Assembly: GCA_009843635.1 (NCBI GenBank)
Contig: VYDB01000086.1
Coordinates: 1 to 40,359, forward strand
Source: Gammaproteobacteria bacterium
Lineage (GTDB): Bacteria; Pseudomonadota; Gammaproteobacteria; Pseudomonadales; Azotimanducaceae
Reading direction: 5' to 3'
Length of the DNA: 40,359 nt
This document shows, one piece after another, positions 7,418 to 15,146 of this stretch (its first letter is position 1; the number at the start of each line of letters is the position of its first letter). Under the pieces are notes generated by a model, which was not told the DNA's origin, made no database searches, and saw only the letters and a program-made list of their open reading frames with translations. The translations under genes and the position numbers were made by a program.

Positions 7418-8704
7418 TCATGCGCGCTGGGCCGTGCGTCGCACCAACCAGACCATGCCGAGGAGGCTGGCGCTGGCGCTGAACAGAGCCGCCCATCCCG
7501 CGCCAACGAGGCCGATTACCGGTTTGGTTGCTAATAGGGTGGCGAAAAACAGGATCACCGCTGCGCTCTGCAGAATGAGCACGTCAACCACGCGGTCCAT
7601 GGCGTAGCTCGCTGGGCGCAAAGGGGCGGCGCCCAGTTCCAAGGCGGCGGCTCCGAGCAGCAGTGCCAACAACGTTGCTCCGACCCGGAAGGGTTCGCCC
7701 GCTAACAGGACCAGAAGGTCGGCGCCGAATGCCAAGGCGGCTAGGACGAAAGCCGCCCCAACCAGCGCCAGGATGGCGCTCGCCCGCCAAGTCAGGGACA
7801 GGAATGCGGTTCTATCCCGCTCCCAGAGCTCGGTCAGGTCGGGAAAGATGGCTTGGCGCAGCAGGACCACGGGCTTGCTCACCACTTCCGCGATGTCGCG
7901 GGCTAGCCGGTAGATGCCGGCGCTGTGGGCGCCGAACAGCAGGCCAACCGCTAAAGTCGCTCCATGCCGGGGCACCATGTCCAGGTTCGACTGCCAGTAA
8001 ACCGCCTTGAGGAAAGGCGCGAGCTTGGGCTCCGCCGCCAAGGCGGGACGGAAGGGCGCGCCGAGCTTGGACAAACCCAGATAGGGCGCGGCGCTTGCCA
8101 GCAGCAGCGCGTGCTCGAGCAACAGGCTCGCGCCCCAGACCGTCACGTACCACTCGATTGGAGCGGCCAAGGCGATGCAGGCCGCTACGCCTGCCAGCCG
8201 CAGGGCGGGTGCGGCCAACAATTGGACGCTCAGCAGCCGGTATCGGTCCAAGCCGCGCAAAGCGCCCTTGGCGGCACCCGTGGCCGTGCAAATCAAGGCG
8301 GCAACATAGATCCACGCGGCGTCGGCCAATTCCGCGGGTAATCCCATCGGCCGGGCGACAAAGACGAGCCCAACGGCGGCCACGGCCGCCGCCGACAAGG
8401 CGATGAGGAGGTCGAAGCGGAACAGGGCGCCGATCAATTCAAGCCAAGCCGCCCCGGGTTGACCGCGGCCGTTGCTGCGGTCCAGCAAGTGCTGCCCAAA
8501 GCGGATGGCCGCCTCCGAAGACTTGACGCTGCACAGGTGGCGGAGTATGTGCGCCGCCGTATGCAGCAGGATGACCAGCCCGAACGGTTCCGGCCCTAGG
8601 TTGCGCGCCATCAGGGCGGTGGCCGCCAAGGCCAGCAGCGCTCCGGCGCCTCGGCCGCTGAGCAGCCAGCCGAAGTTCCGCGCGACCCGCCGGGTGGCGC
8701 TCAA
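7418..8704 (-). CDS. Oligosaccharide/lipid flippase of the MOP (Wzx-like) superfamily
   Basis: A 428-aa polytopic membrane protein. It begins RRVARNFGWLLSGRGAGALLALAA, the usual first helix of Wzx/MviN-type polysaccharide flippases, and has about 12-14 hydrophobic segments. The middle contains FLKAVYWQSNLDMVPRHGAT and a long amphipathic region, as in family members moving lipid-linked sugars across the inner membrane. I chose TTG 8704 because it overlaps the stop of the upstream gene as TTGA, implying coupling, and trims a 14-residue extension that is only the shadow of the neighbour. It is the last gene of the lipid cluster, so its cargo may be the product of the CDP-alcohol transferase. Confidence 0.85.
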   Translation of the reverse strand: MSATRRVARNFGWLLSGRGAGALLALAATALMARNLGPEPFGLVILLHTAAHILRHLCSVKSSEAAIRFGQHLLDRSNGRGQPGAAWLELIGALFRFDLLIALSAAAVAAVGLVFVARPMGLPAELADAAWIYVAALICTATGAAKGALRGLDRYRLLSVQLLAAPALRLAGVAACIALAAPIEWYVTVWGASLLLEHALLLASAAPYLGLSKLGAPFRPALAAEPKLAPFLKAVYWQSNLDMVPRHGATLAVGLLFGAHSAGIYRLARDIAEVVSKPVVLLRQAIFPDLTELWERDRTAFLSLTWRASAILALVGAAFVLAALAFGADLLVLLAGEPFRVGATLLALLLGAAALELGAAPLRPASYAMDRVVDVLILQSAAVILFFATLLATKPVIGLVGAGWAALFSASASLLGMVWLVRRTAQRA

Positions 8705-9549
8705 CGAAAGGCCTTCAGGCGATAGAGGCGCCAAGCCAGGGGCCAAGCAAAGAGCAGGGGATAGCGGCGTTGCCGTTCGGTGGCGTCGAGGCGCACGCCC
8801 GAATGCCGTTCCAGCTTCCAGAGCATGTAGTCCACCGGGTCCTCGAAGGTGAGGACGGACTTGACGATGCGCAGCAATGAAAGGAGCTTCCCCGTCGCCT
8901 GGGCCAAGGGCCAGGCTTGGGAGCCGCGAATCGAGGCGGCGTTGGCCTGCCGTGCTTGGAACAGCCGGTCGTAGTAATCCCGGTTGGCGGCGTAAAGCGC
9001 CTCATGCTTGCTCGGTCCTTCGGATCGCACTTCGGCCGCGTAGGTTCGGGCGAAAACGGTCATCCAGAAGGCGGCCGAGGTGTCGGGAGCGGGGTCCGCG
9101 GCCACTTCGTCCATCAGGCGTTGGGCGGACCGGATGGCCACGAAGTCAAGCTGCGCTGCCACGTCCTGATCCCGGCAATGGAGCCGCTGGCAGGGTTGGG
9201 CGAAGCGCGCCCAGAAGTAGGGATGCCGATCACTGGTGACCGCTCTCAAGAGCTGCGCCGTGGTGAGAACGCTGATTTTGGCCCGCCCACTCACTTCGTT
9301 GTCGAAGGGCAGGTTGAGCACATTGGGGGGCAGCGCGGCGCCCAACCAGCGATGCAGGCGGGGCTTGGCGGGCCAGCCGTTCAGTAGGACATAGACGTCC
9401 GGCATGGCGTCTGTCACGCCGCGCAGATAGGAACCGTACAGGATGATGGCGTCCACCCGCTCGCCATAGCGCTCGTGGAGACGGGCGGCCAAGTTGACGA
9501 TCGCATCATCAACGGGCTCGCCGCCTATGGGCACGCCCTCAGCTTCCAT
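8701..9549 (-). CDS. Nucleotidyltransferase-fold protein resembling Tam41 (CDP-diacylglycerol synthase)
   Basis: A 282-aa protein. Residues 32-54 hold a nucleotidyltransferase signature: ILYGSYLRG (Gly-Ser at 39-40) and MPDVYVLL, with only one Asp (51) where classical enzymes have Asp-x-Asp. That layout, together with the following pattern (LG-x2-L-x3-V, then GR-x-KISVLTTAQLL, then ARFAQP), resembles mitochondrial Tam41, which makes CDP-diacylglycerol from phosphatidic acid and CTP. I infer a Tam41-like cytidylyltransferase; a degenerate toxin-type or antibiotic nucleotidyltransferase is the alternative. Start ATG 9549 lies inside the end of the CDP-alcohol transferase gene (11-nt overlap), and its stop overlaps the flippase start. 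Confidence 0.65.
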   Translation of the reverse strand: MEAEGVPIGGEPVDDAIVNLAARLHERYGERVDAIILYGSYLRGVTDAMPDVYVLLNGWPAKPRLHRWLGAALPPNVLNLPFDNEVSGRAKISVLTTAQLLRAVTSDRHPYFWARFAQPCQRLHCRDQDVAAQLDFVAIRSAQRLMDEVAADPAPDTSAAFWMTVFARTYAAEVRSEGPSKHEALYAANRDYYDRLFQARQANAASIRGSQAWPLAQATGKLLSLLRIVKSVLTFEDPVDYMLWKLERHSGVRLDATERQRRYPLLFAWPLAWRLYRLKAFR

Positions 9550-10741
9550 AGGCGCGCCTCGTGGACGAGAAGGTGCGGTGGGCGCGGGGATGCCGCAGCG
9601 ATGCCTCGGGATCAGCCAGCCAGGATTGCAACGGGCCGCTTCGGATCCTCGAGCCGACCGCAATGCCGAGCCGCGCCAGCATCACCAAGGACGATAGCGC
9701 CGTCCACAGCGCCACGAGGGCGAAGCCCGCCACTGGAGCCCCAACTAGGAGGCACAAGGTCAAAATCACTAGGCAGGGATTGCGGCGGGCGGTGATCAGG
9801 CGGAAGTAGGCGTCGAAGGGACGCCAAGCGAAGAGGCTCACCGAGCCCAAGGCGTGGAAGGCCGCCTCAATGAGCCGACCGGCTAGGTAGCCACCGACGG
9901 TAAGCAGTAGGAGCGCATCGAAGCCCAAGCCCCAAATGGGTTCGAACGGGGTCAGGGACAGGCCCCACAGCCAATACCAGAAGGGTGGGTGGAGAATGTC
10001 CATGCCATGGTCCAGCCAATGCCCGGCTTGGCTCGATTGAACGGTGACCCGAGCCAGCTTGCCATCCACGGTGTCCAGAAAGGTCATCAGCCAGGCCGGA
10101 ACCAGCCCAGCCCAAAGCCAACCCTCCCCCTTTGGGGCCTGACCGGCAAAAAAGAACAGCCAACAGGCGGCCAGCATGAGGAAGAGGCCGGCTAGGGTGA
10201 CGGCGTTGGGCGAGATGCGCCGATTGGCGCAGACGCGCACGGCTGCCTTGGCCGGCACCGGCCACCACCATTTGGTGACGAAGTCGGTGATTCCCTTGTA
10301 GGACGCGCCGTACAGGCGGTCCTCCAAGGCGCCGGCCCGGCTGGGGGTGATCCGTTCGAGCAGCGGCGGGGTGGCGAGGCGCAGATCGCCTTCGAAGGCG
10401 GCAAGGTCGTCTGCACCAAGGCGGGACAAGCCGTCGGCGGCTGGCGTCGCTTCGCCCCTGAGCAGAGCTTGGGCGACCTCAACCTGGGACGCTTCGACGG
10501 CCGCGGCGGCCGCTACGTCGCCGTCCATCAACACGCCGCCGCGCTGCAGCAGACCCTTCAGGGTGCGCGGCTCGAAAAGGTAGTCCGCCCTGATGAGTAG
10601 CGCGTTGCCGGCCAGGCTTCCAGGCGCTTTAGAGGATAACTCGACTCCCTCGATGCGTGCCAACTGGCGGGCCAGCCGCGCATGGCTGGTCAGTCCCCAT
10701 AGGGTGAGGCTGGATTGTCCAATGATGTGGGCAGCGGTCAT
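9539..10741 (-). CDS. CDP-alcohol phosphatidyltransferase with an extra N-terminal domain
   Basis: A 400-aa protein. The C-terminal half is a membrane CDP-alcohol phosphatidyltransferase with the complete signature D-x2-D-G-x2-A-R-x8-G-x3-D-x3-D starting at residue 223 (DTVDGKLAR, then GHWLDHGMD), and about six membrane helices. The first 150 residues are soluble (LLIRADYLFEPRTLKGLL) and look like a degraded nucleotide-sugar cytidylyltransferase, as in the fused inositol-1-phosphate cytidylyltransferase/transferases of archaea; no intact GxGxR motif is seen. It should join a CDP-activated lipid or polyol to an alcohol. ATG 10741 is chosen because the longer frame runs into the divergent gene. 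A separate pgsA exists at 19447, so this is a second, specialised enzyme. Confidence 0.85.
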   Translation of the reverse strand: MTAAHIIGQSSLTLWGLTSHARLARQLARIEGVELSSKAPGSLAGNALLIRADYLFEPRTLKGLLQRGGVLMDGDVAAAAAVEASQVEVAQALLRGEATPAADGLSRLGADDLAAFEGDLRLATPPLLERITPSRAGALEDRLYGASYKGITDFVTKWWWPVPAKAAVRVCANRRISPNAVTLAGLFLMLAACWLFFFAGQAPKGEGWLWAGLVPAWLMTFLDTVDGKLARVTVQSSQAGHWLDHGMDILHPPFWYWLWGLSLTPFEPIWGLGFDALLLLTVGGYLAGRLIEAAFHALGSVSLFAWRPFDAYFRLITARRNPCLVILTLCLLVGAPVAGFALVALWTALSSLVMLARLGIAVGSRIRSGPLQSWLADPEASLRHPRAHRTFSSTRRAYGS

Positions 10742-10768
10742 TGCAACGGATGAAGGGAAAAGTTCATT

Positions 10769-11665
10769 ATGTGCCACGCCATGCGCCTGATCCACATTTC
10801 CGATCTGCATCTGACTGACCTATCGACGGCCGGACCCCAAGAGATTCGCGGCAAGCGGCGCCTTGGGCACTTTTCCTGGCGTGGCCGGCGGCGTCACCGC
10901 CACCTGCCCGTGTATCTGGATGCTCTGCGCAGGGCGGTGCAGGACGCACAGCCTGACTTTATCGTGATCACCGGCGATCTCATCCACATCGGACTGCCCA
11001 GCGAGCTGGCGGCGGCTGCGGACTGGCTTGAAGCGTTGGCGCCACCCAGCAAGATTTTGGTCACGCCGGGCAACCACGACCTCTACGCCGAGGACTCCTG
11101 GGCAGCCTGCGAACGGCACTGGGGTAGGTATCTGCACCTCAGCCCGCGTACCGGCAAGGCTTGGGAGGCGCCTTTTCGGCGCGGATTCCCGTCCCACGTG
11201 CGTTTTGACGGGATTGACCTCTATGGGCTTAACACGGGTTGCCCGACGCCAGTGGGCGCCGCCTCGGGCCGCCTCGGCAGTGATCAAAGGCAGCGCCTGC
11301 AGCGTCTTATGAAGCAAGCCCCGACCGGAACTCTGAAGGTGGTGGCACTGCATCATGCGCCGGTGCGCGGCGTCATGCCGGGGCGCAAGGCACTCACCGA
11401 CGCCAGTGCCCTTGAAACGGTGCTTGCGGACGCCCACTTGGTGTTGCACGGGCACGGGCATTGGAGCCGCAGCTACCGCTGCGGCGCAGCGCAGGTCTTC
11501 GCCGTCGGCTCAGCTTCCACGGCGGATGCCGCCTTTCGCCAGTTCGATATTGATGGGCAGGGAAGCACCGTGCACGTTCGCATGAGCCTGCATGTGCGGG
11601 CTGCGGACGATGACGGCTTTGCGCTCAGCGAGGAGGCCGCTTTCAGCGTTTCAACCGGATGCTGA
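10769..11665 (+). CDS. Calcineurin-like metallophosphoesterase
   Basis: A 298-aa protein with all core metallophosphoesterase motifs in order: ISDLHL (Asp12, His14), VITGDLIH, TPGNHDLY, ALHHAPV and HGHGHW, so both metal sites look intact. It has no signal peptide and should be cytoplasmic. ATG 10769 has AAGGGA 7-12 nt upstream; ATG 10781 (RLIHISDLHL) is a possible shorter start. It diverges from the CDP-alcohol transferase with only 27 bp between starts, so both may be co-regulated; a lipid-phosphate or nucleotide-lipid hydrolase role (as for LpxH-type enzymes) is inference. Its 3' end overlaps lptG by 23 nt in convergent orientation. Confidence 0.88.
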   Translation: MCHAMRLIHISDLHLTDLSTAGPQEIRGKRRLGHFSWRGRRRHRHLPVYLDALRRAVQDAQPDFIVITGDLIHIGLPSELAAAADWLEALAPPSKILVTPGNHDLYAEDSWAACERHWGRYLHLSPRTGKAWEAPFRRGFPSHVRFDGIDLYGLNTGCPTPVGAASGRLGSDQRQRLQRLMKQAPTGTLKVVALHHAPVRGVMPGRKALTDASALETVLADAHLVLHGHGHWSRSYRCGAAQVFAVGSASTADAAFRQFDIDGQGSTVHVRMSLHVRAADDDGFALSEEAAFSVSTGC

Positions 11666-12704
11666 GCAGAGCCGCGGTCAAGGCGAGCAGGTCCGGCGCC
11701 AAGCCCGCCAGAGGTGCCGGCAGGCGATAGAGCAGGCCCACCTGGAGACTGGTGCGCTCCAGAAGGTAGAAGAGGATGCCGATCAGCGCGCACAAGGTGA
11801 CCCGGGCACCCAATGGCGTGCTGCGCACGTTGCCCACCACGAAGGGCAGGCCCAGCAAGCCCATGGCGAACAGCCCCATCGGCAGGCCAAGCAACTGCCA
11901 CAGCAGCACTTCAAAGCGGTGCGCATCGAGATCGTTGCCACGCAGATGGCCGATGTAGCCGACGAGATCCGTGGGAGAGAGGGCATGTTCGGCCCGCAGC
12001 AGGGCGGCTATCTGCTCGGCGTCAATGTCGCTGGCCCAAGGCAGTTGGTCAAAGCGGTTTTGTGCAACGTTTTCGGCCTCGAAGCGGGTGACCAGCGCGT
12101 CGTGCAACAGCCAAGCGTCGGGACCGATGACGTCGGCCCGAGTGGCCTGAATGAGCTCGCGGACCTGTCCGTCATCGTCGAGCCGGTAGATTTCGATGTC
12201 CGAGGGCATGGTCCCGTAGGCCACTTCGCCGACCCGCACCAAGCTGGATGCGCTGCGGGTCCAGTAAGCGTCATCCTCCTTGGCGGCGTTGTCGAAGCTG
12301 CGGGTGCGCAGATCGGATGCGCGCCCTTCAAATCCGGGGATGACGGCCTGCTGCAGGATCAGCGCCGAGGCGGTCACTGCGAGCAGCATTAGCAGCAGTG
12401 GACGGGCGAGCCGCACGAGGCTGATGCCGCTGGCGCGCAAGGCGGTGACTTCGAGTTGGCTGGCCAGTTGGCCGAGGCCGATCACCGTGCCCAGCAGACA
12501 GGTGATGGGCAGCAGGTCGAGAGCGATTCGGGGCAGTAGGAATCCGACCGTCCGCAAGGCTTCCAGGGTGCCGAAGGCACCCTTGCCCACGTCCTCCAAT
12601 TGCTCCGCCAACGCAACGAAGCCGAATAGGCCGAGCAGCAGCAGGAAAACCGGCGAGCCGCCGCGCAGCAGGGCCAGCAGCAGATAGCGGTCGAGCAAGC
12701 TCAA
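11643..12704 (-). CDS. lptG: LPS export ABC transporter permease LptG
   Basis: A 353-aa inner-membrane permease of the LptB2FG complex, which extracts lipopolysaccharide and pushes it along the LptC-LptA bridge. It begins SLLDRYLLLALLRGGSPVFLLLLGLF, has ELEVTALRASG-type coupling-helix sequence (LEVTALRASGISLVRLARP), a periplasmic beta-jellyroll region in the middle, and three C-terminal helices. Start TTG 12704 overlaps the lptF stop as TTGA; the frame continues far upstream only as a shadow of lptF. Order lptF-lptG is the usual one. LptG and LptF are told apart by order and by the N-terminus. Confidence 0.92.
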   Translation of the reverse strand: MSLLDRYLLLALLRGGSPVFLLLLGLFGFVALAEQLEDVGKGAFGTLEALRTVGFLLPRIALDLLPITCLLGTVIGLGQLASQLEVTALRASGISLVRLARPLLLMLLAVTASALILQQAVIPGFEGRASDLRTRSFDNAAKEDDAYWTRSASSLVRVGEVAYGTMPSDIEIYRLDDDGQVRELIQATRADVIGPDAWLLHDALVTRFEAENVAQNRFDQLPWASDIDAEQIAALLRAEHALSPTDLVGYIGHLRGNDLDAHRFEVLLWQLLGLPMGLFAMGLLGLPFVVGNVRSTPLGARVTLCALIGILFYLLERTSLQVGLLYRLPAPLAGLAPDLLALTAALLSIRLKR

Positions 12705-13765
12705 GGGGCAGCCCGCCGTGCCAACGGCCAAGCGACGGCCAGGGTTATGGCCAAGGCGCCTGGTGCCCACCAAAGATGCGTCAGGGTGCCTTGCTCGACT
12801 TCCGAACGGACGACGCCAATGAAATTGAAGTAGAGCGCATAGATGACGACTGCCAGCAACACCCGGGCATAGCGTCCCCGGCGCGGCTGGGTACGGCTTA
12901 GGGGTGCCGCGACTAGGGCCAGAAGCAGCGTCGAGATAGCGGTGGACCATCGCCACTGCGCCTCCGCGCGGTCCTCGTTGCGGGGCGAGGCCGACAAGGC
13001 AAGGGTGGGTTGGGCCTTGGGCCGGTAGCCGGGCGGTTCCGGCGTGACCGTGGGCGCCCAGATCTGAAACGCCGCGAAACGCCCCGCCAAGTCCCTGTCG
13101 GTTGGCCCTTGGGCCGGCGCCTGCTTGTAAATCATGGCCTGCTGCAGAGCCAGCAAGTGGGCATCGCTGCGGGCAAAGGTGGTGAGCTGGCCCCGGGCCG
13201 CCGAGATCACCTCCAAGGTGCCGCCGCGGCTCGAACGCACGAACACGCCGCGCAGTTCTCCGGTGGCCGCATCGCGTTCGTCGATGAAGACCATGCGCTC
13301 GGCTTCGCCGTGAATGTGGAATCGGCCGGGGGGCAGATCCTCAAGCTCCGCGGTGGCCTTGGCGTCGGCCTCCAGGGCGTAGAGACTTTGATAGGCCCAA
13401 GGGCGGACCCAGAGGGAAGTGGCCGCGACAAGGATGGCCACCGTGGCGGCCATGCCGATCACCGGCACCAGGATGCGGTACTCGCTGAAGCCGCCCGCCC
13501 GCAATCCGATCATCTCCCAGTCGGAATAGAGGCGGCCCAAGGCGACGATCAGCCCGATGTAGAGGGCGATGGGCAGCAGCACTTCAAGGGCGATGAGCGC
13601 CTTGAGCCCGGTGAGGACGAGAATGGCGGACCCGTCCAACAGGCCGTCGTTTGCCTCGGTGAGAAACCGCGTTAGGCTGTAGGCGATGAACACGCCCACC
13701 AGAAACAGCGCGGTGAGGGCGAATGGCTTGGTCGTTTCTCGGGCTAGGTATCGATCAACGATCAT
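12701..13765 (-). CDS. lptF: LPS export ABC transporter permease LptF
   Basis: A 354-aa partner permease of LptG. It starts MIVDRYLARETTKPFALTA, followed by three N-terminal membrane helices, the coupling segment WEMIGLRAGGFSEYRILVP, a periplasmic domain (PPGRFHIHGEAERMVFIDE, VFVRSSRGGTLEVISAARG), and C-terminal helices beginning at WRWSTAISTLLLALVAAPLS. ATG 13765 forms a CATG with the start of the LptA-like gene on the other strand, so the two genes overlap head-to-head by 2 bp and each promoter must lie inside the other gene. It overlaps lptG by 4 nt. Confidence 0.94.
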   Translation of the reverse strand: MIVDRYLARETTKPFALTALFLVGVFIAYSLTRFLTEANDGLLDGSAILVLTGLKALIALEVLLPIALYIGLIVALGRLYSDWEMIGLRAGGFSEYRILVPVIGMAATVAILVAATSLWVRPWAYQSLYALEADAKATAELEDLPPGRFHIHGEAERMVFIDERDAATGELRGVFVRSSRGGTLEVISAARGQLTTFARSDAHLLALQQAMIYKQAPAQGPTDRDLAGRFAAFQIWAPTVTPEPPGYRPKAQPTLALSASPRNEDRAEAQWRWSTAISTLLLALVAAPLSRTQPRRGRYARVLLAVVIYALYFNFIGVVRSEVEQGTLTHLWWAPGALAITLAVAWPLARRAAP

Positions 13766-14240
13766 GTCGAGGCTCGTTCAGGCCGCAACTTTTGCGTGGC
13801 TAGCCATTGCTGAAGTTTCTGCGTTCGACGGGGAGCCTTTGCTCATTCGCGCCGACCGCGCTTGGGAGCCAGCCCCTGAAGTGGCCGGAGACGATGAAGT
13901 GCTCAACCTTGAGGGGAACTTTGAAATGCGCGGTGCCGATTGGCGGCTGACCGCGGACTCGGCGCAAGTTCATGGCCCGGTGGAGGATCCCGAGCGGCTG
14001 GTCATCCTTGGCACGCCGGCTCGCGTGTCCTTGATCCGGCGCAACGGCGAGCGCGCTTCGGGGACTGGCGAGCGCATTACCTATTGGCGCCGGCGCGAAC
14101 TCGTTGAGGTTGACGGCACCGCCGCCTTCGCCACCGGGGACCTTGCCGTGACCAGTTCGAAGATCATCTATGACGTGGACAAGGAGCGGCTCGAGTCCGT
14201 GGGCGACGAGGGCGTCACTGTGGTCTTGCGGGAGCACTAA
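13764..14240 (+). CDS. LptA-like (OstA-domain) periplasmic protein
   Basis: A 158-aa protein with a plausible signal peptide (SRLVQAATFAWLAIAEVSA, cleavage before FDGE). The mature part repeats short beta-strand units seen in the OstA/LptA fold: LLIRADRAWE, DEVLNLEGNFEMRGADWRLTADSAQVHG, ERITYWRRRELVEVDGTAAF, and ITYDV-like segments near the end. It probably helps bridge LPS from the LptFG permeases across the periplasm. ATG 13764 overlaps the divergent lptF start. Its 3' end overlaps exonuclease III by 4 nt. Whether it is the main LptA or an accessory copy cannot be decided from this window. Confidence 0.7.
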   Translation: MSRLVQAATFAWLAIAEVSAFDGEPLLIRADRAWEPAPEVAGDDEVLNLEGNFEMRGADWRLTADSAQVHGPVEDPERLVILGTPARVSLIRRNGERASGTGERITYWRRRELVEVDGTAAFATGDLAVTSSKIIYDVDKERLESVGDEGVTVVLREH

Positions 14241-15073
14241 TCCGCCGGGGTGAAATGGCACCACACCGGGCAGTGGTCGGAGGGCTTCTGGGAACCTCTG
14301 ATGCGGTAGTCGATGCCGCAGTCCGCCACCGCGTCGGTGAGGGCCTCGGTGGTCAGCACCAAGTCGATGCGCAGTCCCCGCTTGGGGTCGCGTTCAAAGC
14401 CCCGGCTGCGGTAGTCGAACCAACTGTAGCGAGGTTCACCGCCGCCCTGCTCACCGTCGCCGACATGGCGGCGGTAGGCGTCGGTCAGGCCCCAGTCCAT
14501 CAGCGTTGCCAGCCATTCCCGCTCTTCGGGCAGGAAGCTGGTCTTGCCGGTGCGCAGCCAGCGCTTGCGGTTGTCCTCGCCGATGCCGATGTCGGTGTCC
14601 TCCGGCGCCACGTTCATGTCGCCGGCGACGATGAGCGGTGCCCTGGGGTCGCAACGTTCGTTGAGATAGCGGGTGAGGTCGCTGTAGTACTGCGCCTTGG
14701 CGGGGAACTTAACCGGATGGTCGCGGCTTTCGCCTTGGGGAAAGTAGCCGTTGATGACTTGCACCCGGCGCCCGCCCACGTCGTAGCTGGCGCAGACGAA
14801 TCGGCGCTGCTGGTCGGCCTCCCGCCACGGAAAGCCGCATTGCGCATCGGTTGGCGGGATGCGGGAGAACAGGGCAACGCCGTAGTGTCCCTTCTGTCCG
14901 TGAATGACAAGGTGCTCGTAACCGATCGCCTGAACCGCTTCCACGGGAAACTGGGTGTCATCCACCTTGGTTTCCTGGACGGCAATGACATCCGGGCGAT
15001 GGGCTTGGTCGATCGCCTCGATCTGATGCAGACGAGCGCGTATGCCATTGGCGTTGAACGTTACGAAGCGCAT
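14237..15073 (-). CDS. xthA: Exodeoxyribonuclease III
   Basis: A 278-aa Mg2+-dependent exonuclease/AP endonuclease of base-excision repair. Motifs run in order: RFVTFNANGIRARL, VIAVQETKVDD (catalytic Glu), VINGYFPQGESRDHPVKF, IVAGDMNVAPEDTDIG (Asp, Asn), WFDYRSRGFERDPKRGLRID, and PSDHCPVW (catalytic His). ATG 15073 is chosen because GGAGA lies 6 nt upstream and the conserved RFVTFN strand starts there. It diverges from glutaryl-CoA dehydrogenase across a 73-bp spacer containing a perfect palindrome. Confidence 0.95.
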   Translation of the reverse strand: MRFVTFNANGIRARLHQIEAIDQAHRPDVIAVQETKVDDTQFPVEAVQAIGYEHLVIHGQKGHYGVALFSRIPPTDAQCGFPWREADQQRRFVCASYDVGGRRVQVINGYFPQGESRDHPVKFPAKAQYYSDLTRYLNERCDPRAPLIVAGDMNVAPEDTDIGIGEDNRKRWLRTGKTSFLPEEREWLATLMDWGLTDAYRRHVGDGEQGGGEPRYSWFDYRSRGFERDPKRGLRIDLVLTTEALTDAVADCGIDYRIRGSQKPSDHCPVWCHFTPAD

Positions 15074-15093
15074 GGAGTTCTCCGCAAATTTCA

Positions 15094-15107
15094 CCATTGT
15101 ACAATGG
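15094..15107. promoter_or_regulatory. Perfect 14-bp palindrome with TACAAT on both strands
   Basis: CCATTGTACAATGG lies in the divergent spacer between xthA and the glutaryl-CoA dehydrogenase gene. Because it is self-complementary, each strand reads TACAAT, a fair -10 hexamer pointing towards each gene, about 40 bp before the glutaryl-CoA dehydrogenase ATG. No strong -35 is seen. It could be a shared -10 or an operator for a dimeric regulator. Confidence 0.5.
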
Positions 15108-15146
15108 CTGTTCACGCGTTCACCGAAGGCCATGTAAGGAGAAACC

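Noticed and set aside
8701-9549. Toxin-antitoxin MNT nucleotidyltransferase
   Set aside because: No HEPN partner is adjacent, the protein is much longer than MNT antitoxins, and the neighbours are lipid genes.
11592-12392. Plus-strand frame of 266 codons across lptG
   Set aside because: It has Gln/His/Arg-rich shadow composition and lies over a recognisable LptG gene on the other strand.
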